Origin: Methanolobus sp. | GTDB lineage: Archaea > Halobacteriota > Methanosarcinia > Methanosarcinales > Methanosarcinaceae | Length of the DNA: 48,928 nucleotides | Assembly: GCF_016278385.1 (NCBI RefSeq) | Contig: NZ_JADQBY010000027.1 | Location: forward strand, 1-48,928 | Direction of reading: 5' to 3' | In this document: in pieces, positions 46,807-48,928 of the stretch | Numbering within the stretch: position 1 is the first letter of the stretch | Layout: each line of letters opens with the position of its first letter | Notes under the pieces: generated by a model | The model's input: the letters and a program-made list of their open reading frames with translations, nothing else | What the model was told of the DNA's origin: nothing | Database searches by the model: none | Program-made: the position numbers and the translations under genes

Positions 46807-47226
46807 TTATTTCATCTTCCTTCTTGATTCTTCCACTTCATCAACTATTCCGGGGTATTCCTTGAACATTGAGAGGATGTCAAGGGCTGCAACAATATCC
46901 ACAACACCTATTGCACCGATAGCTTCACCTTGAATTGTCCTGATAGGAGCTACTACAACTGATTTGCCTCTGTATATTCCCTCTGTAGGCACGGTTCTTA
47001 TAGTGTTGTTTGTCCTGATGACCTCTTCGAGTATCGGACCGGTGTATTCCCTGTCAATTATCATTCCTCTTTCCATCCGAATCCCTCTACAGTTGAGACT
47101 GCGAATGGTTATTGGAATCCCAAGAAGGGAGTGTATTGCAATTGCTATTGGTTCCAGGTCATCAGACGTGGAGTCAGAGCATATTTTTAGACAAAACGCA
47201 CCACTGGATTCTTCATCGCATATCAT
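46807..47226 (-). CDS. DUF2111 family protein
   Basis: 139 residues of a family found mainly in methanogens. Features: PIAIAIHSLLGIPITIRSL, a nucleotide- or ligand-like ERGMIIDREYTGPILEEVI, and VVVAPIRTIQGEAIGAIGVVD, which resembles a GAF-like sensor fold. Function unknown. GGTGAG lies 6 nt before the ATG. It follows the thioredoxin-reductase gene by 35 bp on the same strand and may be co-transcribed. Confidence 0.85.
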   Translation of the reverse strand: MICDEESSGAFCLKICSDSTSDDLEPIAIAIHSLLGIPITIRSLNCRGIRMERGMIIDREYTGPILEEVIRTNNTIRTVPTEGIYRGKSVVVAPIRTIQGEAIGAIGVVDIVAALDILSMFKEYPGIVDEVEESRRKMK

Positions 47227-47261
47227 TTTAGACTCACCTTTTTAATTGAATGGAAGAGAAT

Positions 47262-48176
47262 TTAGTTATCAAATTTAACAGACGTAATATATTCATGAGC
47301 AGATATAGCTGCTACCGCACCATCAGAAACAGCTGTAACAACCTGCCACATGGAAGTTCTTCTGCAGTCACCTGCTGCAAATATCCCGCTTACCGAACTT
47401 TCCATCCGGTCATTGGTTACAATAAACCCTACATCTGTCTTGTCAACATCCACCATTGCAGTGTTTGGGTCAATGCCTACATAGATAAAGACACCATCAA
47501 TATCCATCTCGGTCATTTCACTTGTCTTCGTGTTCTTCAGGACAACCTTTTCAACGAGTTCCTCGCCCTTGATCTCCTGCACTTCAGTGTCCCATATAAA
47601 ACTGACATTCTTTGTACTGAACGCCCTTTTCTGAAGCAGAGAGCATGCCCGTAGCTCATCACGTCTGTGCACCACGTGGACCTTACTTGCAATACCTGAA
47701 AGTATGAGAGCATCGGTAACCGCAGACTCACCACCGCCTACAACGATCACTTCCAGACCACTATAGAATGGACCATCGCAGGTAGCACAATATGAAACCC
47801 CTTTTGTAAGCAGACGTTCCTCACCGGGAACTCCCAAATGCCTGGGATTTGCACCGGTTGCAATTATCACTGCAAGCGCCTCAAGCTCACCGTCATCTGT
47901 TACAACTATTTTTCTGTCACCTGCGTCCCTGACAGTTTTCACACCAGTGACCTGTACCTTCACACCTGTCTTTTCTGCATGGTCGCTGAATTTTTGCATT
48001 AGTTCCATTCCTGATATCGAGGAAAAGCCCGGATAATTCTCCACCTTATCGGCTGTAGATATCTGTCCAGGAACAACGTTCTTTTCAAGTACAAGGGTAT
48101 CAAGGCCATAACGAACCGCATATATAGCTGCAGTTAATCCTGCGGGACCCCCTCCTATAATAATGAGATCATGCAT
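47262..48176 (-). CDS. trxB: Thioredoxin reductase
   Basis: FAD-dependent disulfide reductase of 304 residues. FAD loop GGGPAGLTAAIYA at 8-20; redox centre Cys130-x-x-Cys133 in CATCDGPF; pyridine-nucleotide loop VVGGGESAVTDA at 145-156; second FAD contact GIFAAGDCRR near the C-terminus. Electron donor (NADPH or F420-type) cannot be told from sequence. Starts 5 nt after the stop of the redoxin gene, its probable substrate. Confidence 0.95.
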   Translation of the reverse strand: MHDLIIIGGGPAGLTAAIYAVRYGLDTLVLEKNVVPGQISTADKVENYPGFSSISGMELMQKFSDHAEKTGVKVQVTGVKTVRDAGDRKIVVTDDGELEALAVIIATGANPRHLGVPGEERLLTKGVSYCATCDGPFYSGLEVIVVGGGESAVTDALILSGIASKVHVVHRRDELRACSLLQKRAFSTKNVSFIWDTEVQEIKGEELVEKVVLKNTKTSEMTEMDIDGVFIYVGIDPNTAMVDVDKTDVGFIVTNDRMESSVSGIFAAGDCRRTSMWQVVTAVSDGAVAAISAHEYITSVKFDN

Positions 48177-48181
48177 GTCAA

Positions 48182-48430
48182 TCAGCTAGCATCACAAACG
48201 TTGCTTGCCTTTTCTTTGTCAGGAACTCCCACAAAGGCAACCTTGTCATCAATGATCGTTGTAGGTATTGAACGGATCTTGAACTTTTTTGCAAGCTCTT
48301 TTCCTTCAGGCGTGTCCAATTCTACTTCCTCGTACTCAAAATCGCACTGTTCTTTCAAGTCCCGCCACATTTTCTTTGCAGTAGGACAAAAGTGACACCA
48401 TTCAGAATGAACTAAAGTAACCTTTACCAT
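48182..48430 (-). CDS. Thioredoxin/glutaredoxin-like small redoxin
   Basis: 82 residues with a thioredoxin fold. The redox motif Cys12-His-Phe-Cys15 (EWCHFCP) is near the N-terminus, cis-Pro in RSIPTTIID follows. The ATG at 48430 is preferred to a GTG at 48442 because the AAAGGAGTG Shine-Dalgarno sits at proper distance. It forms a two-gene redox unit with trxB. Its targets may include the peroxiredoxin at 29184, but this is inference. Confidence 0.9.
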   Translation of the reverse strand: MVKVTLVHSEWCHFCPTAKKMWRDLKEQCDFEYEEVELDTPEGKELAKKFKIRSIPTTIIDDKVAFVGVPDKEKASNVCDAS

Positions 48431-48928
48431 TATATTCCACACTCCTTTTTACTGGTCATTATTCTATTAGTTAGTAGAGTATATCAAATTAATGACTGTA
48501 AAAAGTTAGTTTTCACTGTTAACCAGTCTCATTGACCTGCTATCTTTTGAAGAAGAACATCATAGATGAATTTGTGAAAAGTACAGGGCAAAAAGACCTT
48601 GGACAGGGAAATTTCGAACTTGAATAAGTATAATGTGCAGCTCTCTTACTTCCCAGACCATCTTAGTCTGACATACCTCTTCATAGGTTTTTCTGCCCAT
48701 CAGAATCAAACTTTATATATCAATAATACCAGACGTCTTTATTCTAGTCCGTGAAAAACCAATCTACACAACCGTTCTTCTTTGCAATGAATCCAGAATG
48801 TGAATAAAATAAAAATAGAGTGGAAAACTTTACTCTCTATTAAATGTTATTGTCTAGCATCTTATTGGATATCGAGGTTATCTAATCAGCTCCCAACCTC
48901 TTCCATTCTAATTAGACAAAACATTTTC
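48431..48928. other. Intergenic stretch at the window end
   Basis: No convincing gene in 498 bp. A 33-codon frame on the plus strand (about 48525-48627, ending FVKSTGQKDLGQGNFELE) lacks a good start and could be the tail of a decayed gene. Two small inverted repeats are present: CAGAC/GTCTG at 48654-48670 and AATAGAG/CTCTATT at 48814-48841; the second may be a terminator. Confidence 0.4.

Noticed and set aside
48525-48627. Small 33-codon plus-strand frame near the window end
   Set aside because: Lacks a convincing start and ribosome-binding site; may be a remnant but cannot be supported as a gene.

Overview
The window is a chromosomal segment from a methanogenic archaeon, most likely a methylotrophic member of the Methanosarcinaceae (Methanolobus/Methanococcoides-like). 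The evidence is a complete mcrBDCGA operon whose McrA aligns with the Methanosarcina-type numbering, the McrA arginine methylase gene mmp10, an archaeal PolD large subunit, archaeal TATA-type promoters, several leaderless-looking starts and a CCA-encoding archaeal tRNA-Leu(CAA). Genus-level placement is inference. No CRISPR array, insertion sequence or rRNA was seen.

Layout. 1-3349 (minus): N-terminal part of a large secreted/cell-surface protein built from a tandem 456-residue duplication of GLUG arrays plus Ig-like domains; it runs off the window. 3834-6728: htpX, a DUF488 gene and aroA. 6756-13953 (minus): mcrB-D-C-G-A, a clear terminator, then an orphan hyuA-like gene. mcrB has a structured leader, and mmp10 diverges from it. 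15598-19023 (minus): polD large subunit. 19159-21644: a secreted SCP2-like protein, a broken winged-helix gene, tRNA-Leu and a two-subunit class I fumarase. 21673-26546 (minus): a Tad-like pilus/secretion locus (MinD/TadZ-like ATPase, TadA-like ATPase, two TadB/C-like membrane proteins). 26698-28544: tsr3, a SLOG-family gene and xthA. 28787-30392: an oxidative-stress operon (Fur/PerR-type regulator, peroxiredoxin, Dps-like ferritin). 30703-34198: topA and a beta-CASP nuclease. Then a TPR gene and a metallophosphoesterase.

36090-40152 is the most interesting part: a LicC/PntC-type nucleotidylyltransferase, a fold-type I PLP enzyme, a CDP-alcohol phosphatidyltransferase and an ATP-grasp ligase. 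The first three are translationally overlapped. This looks like a pathway that makes a CDP-activated amino-alcohol head group and puts it on a lipid, perhaps followed by amide-bond formation. I do not recognise it as a described archaeal pathway.

40240-48430 is mostly minus-strand housekeeping and cofactor genes: a hypothetical, mobA, DUF460, rio2, larC, larB, DUF2111, and a thioredoxin reductase/redoxin pair, plus one small plus-strand membrane protein. Many genes end in TAG, which matters if this organism decodes pyrrolysine; two such genes inside the mcr operon have a TGA immediately or one codon later.
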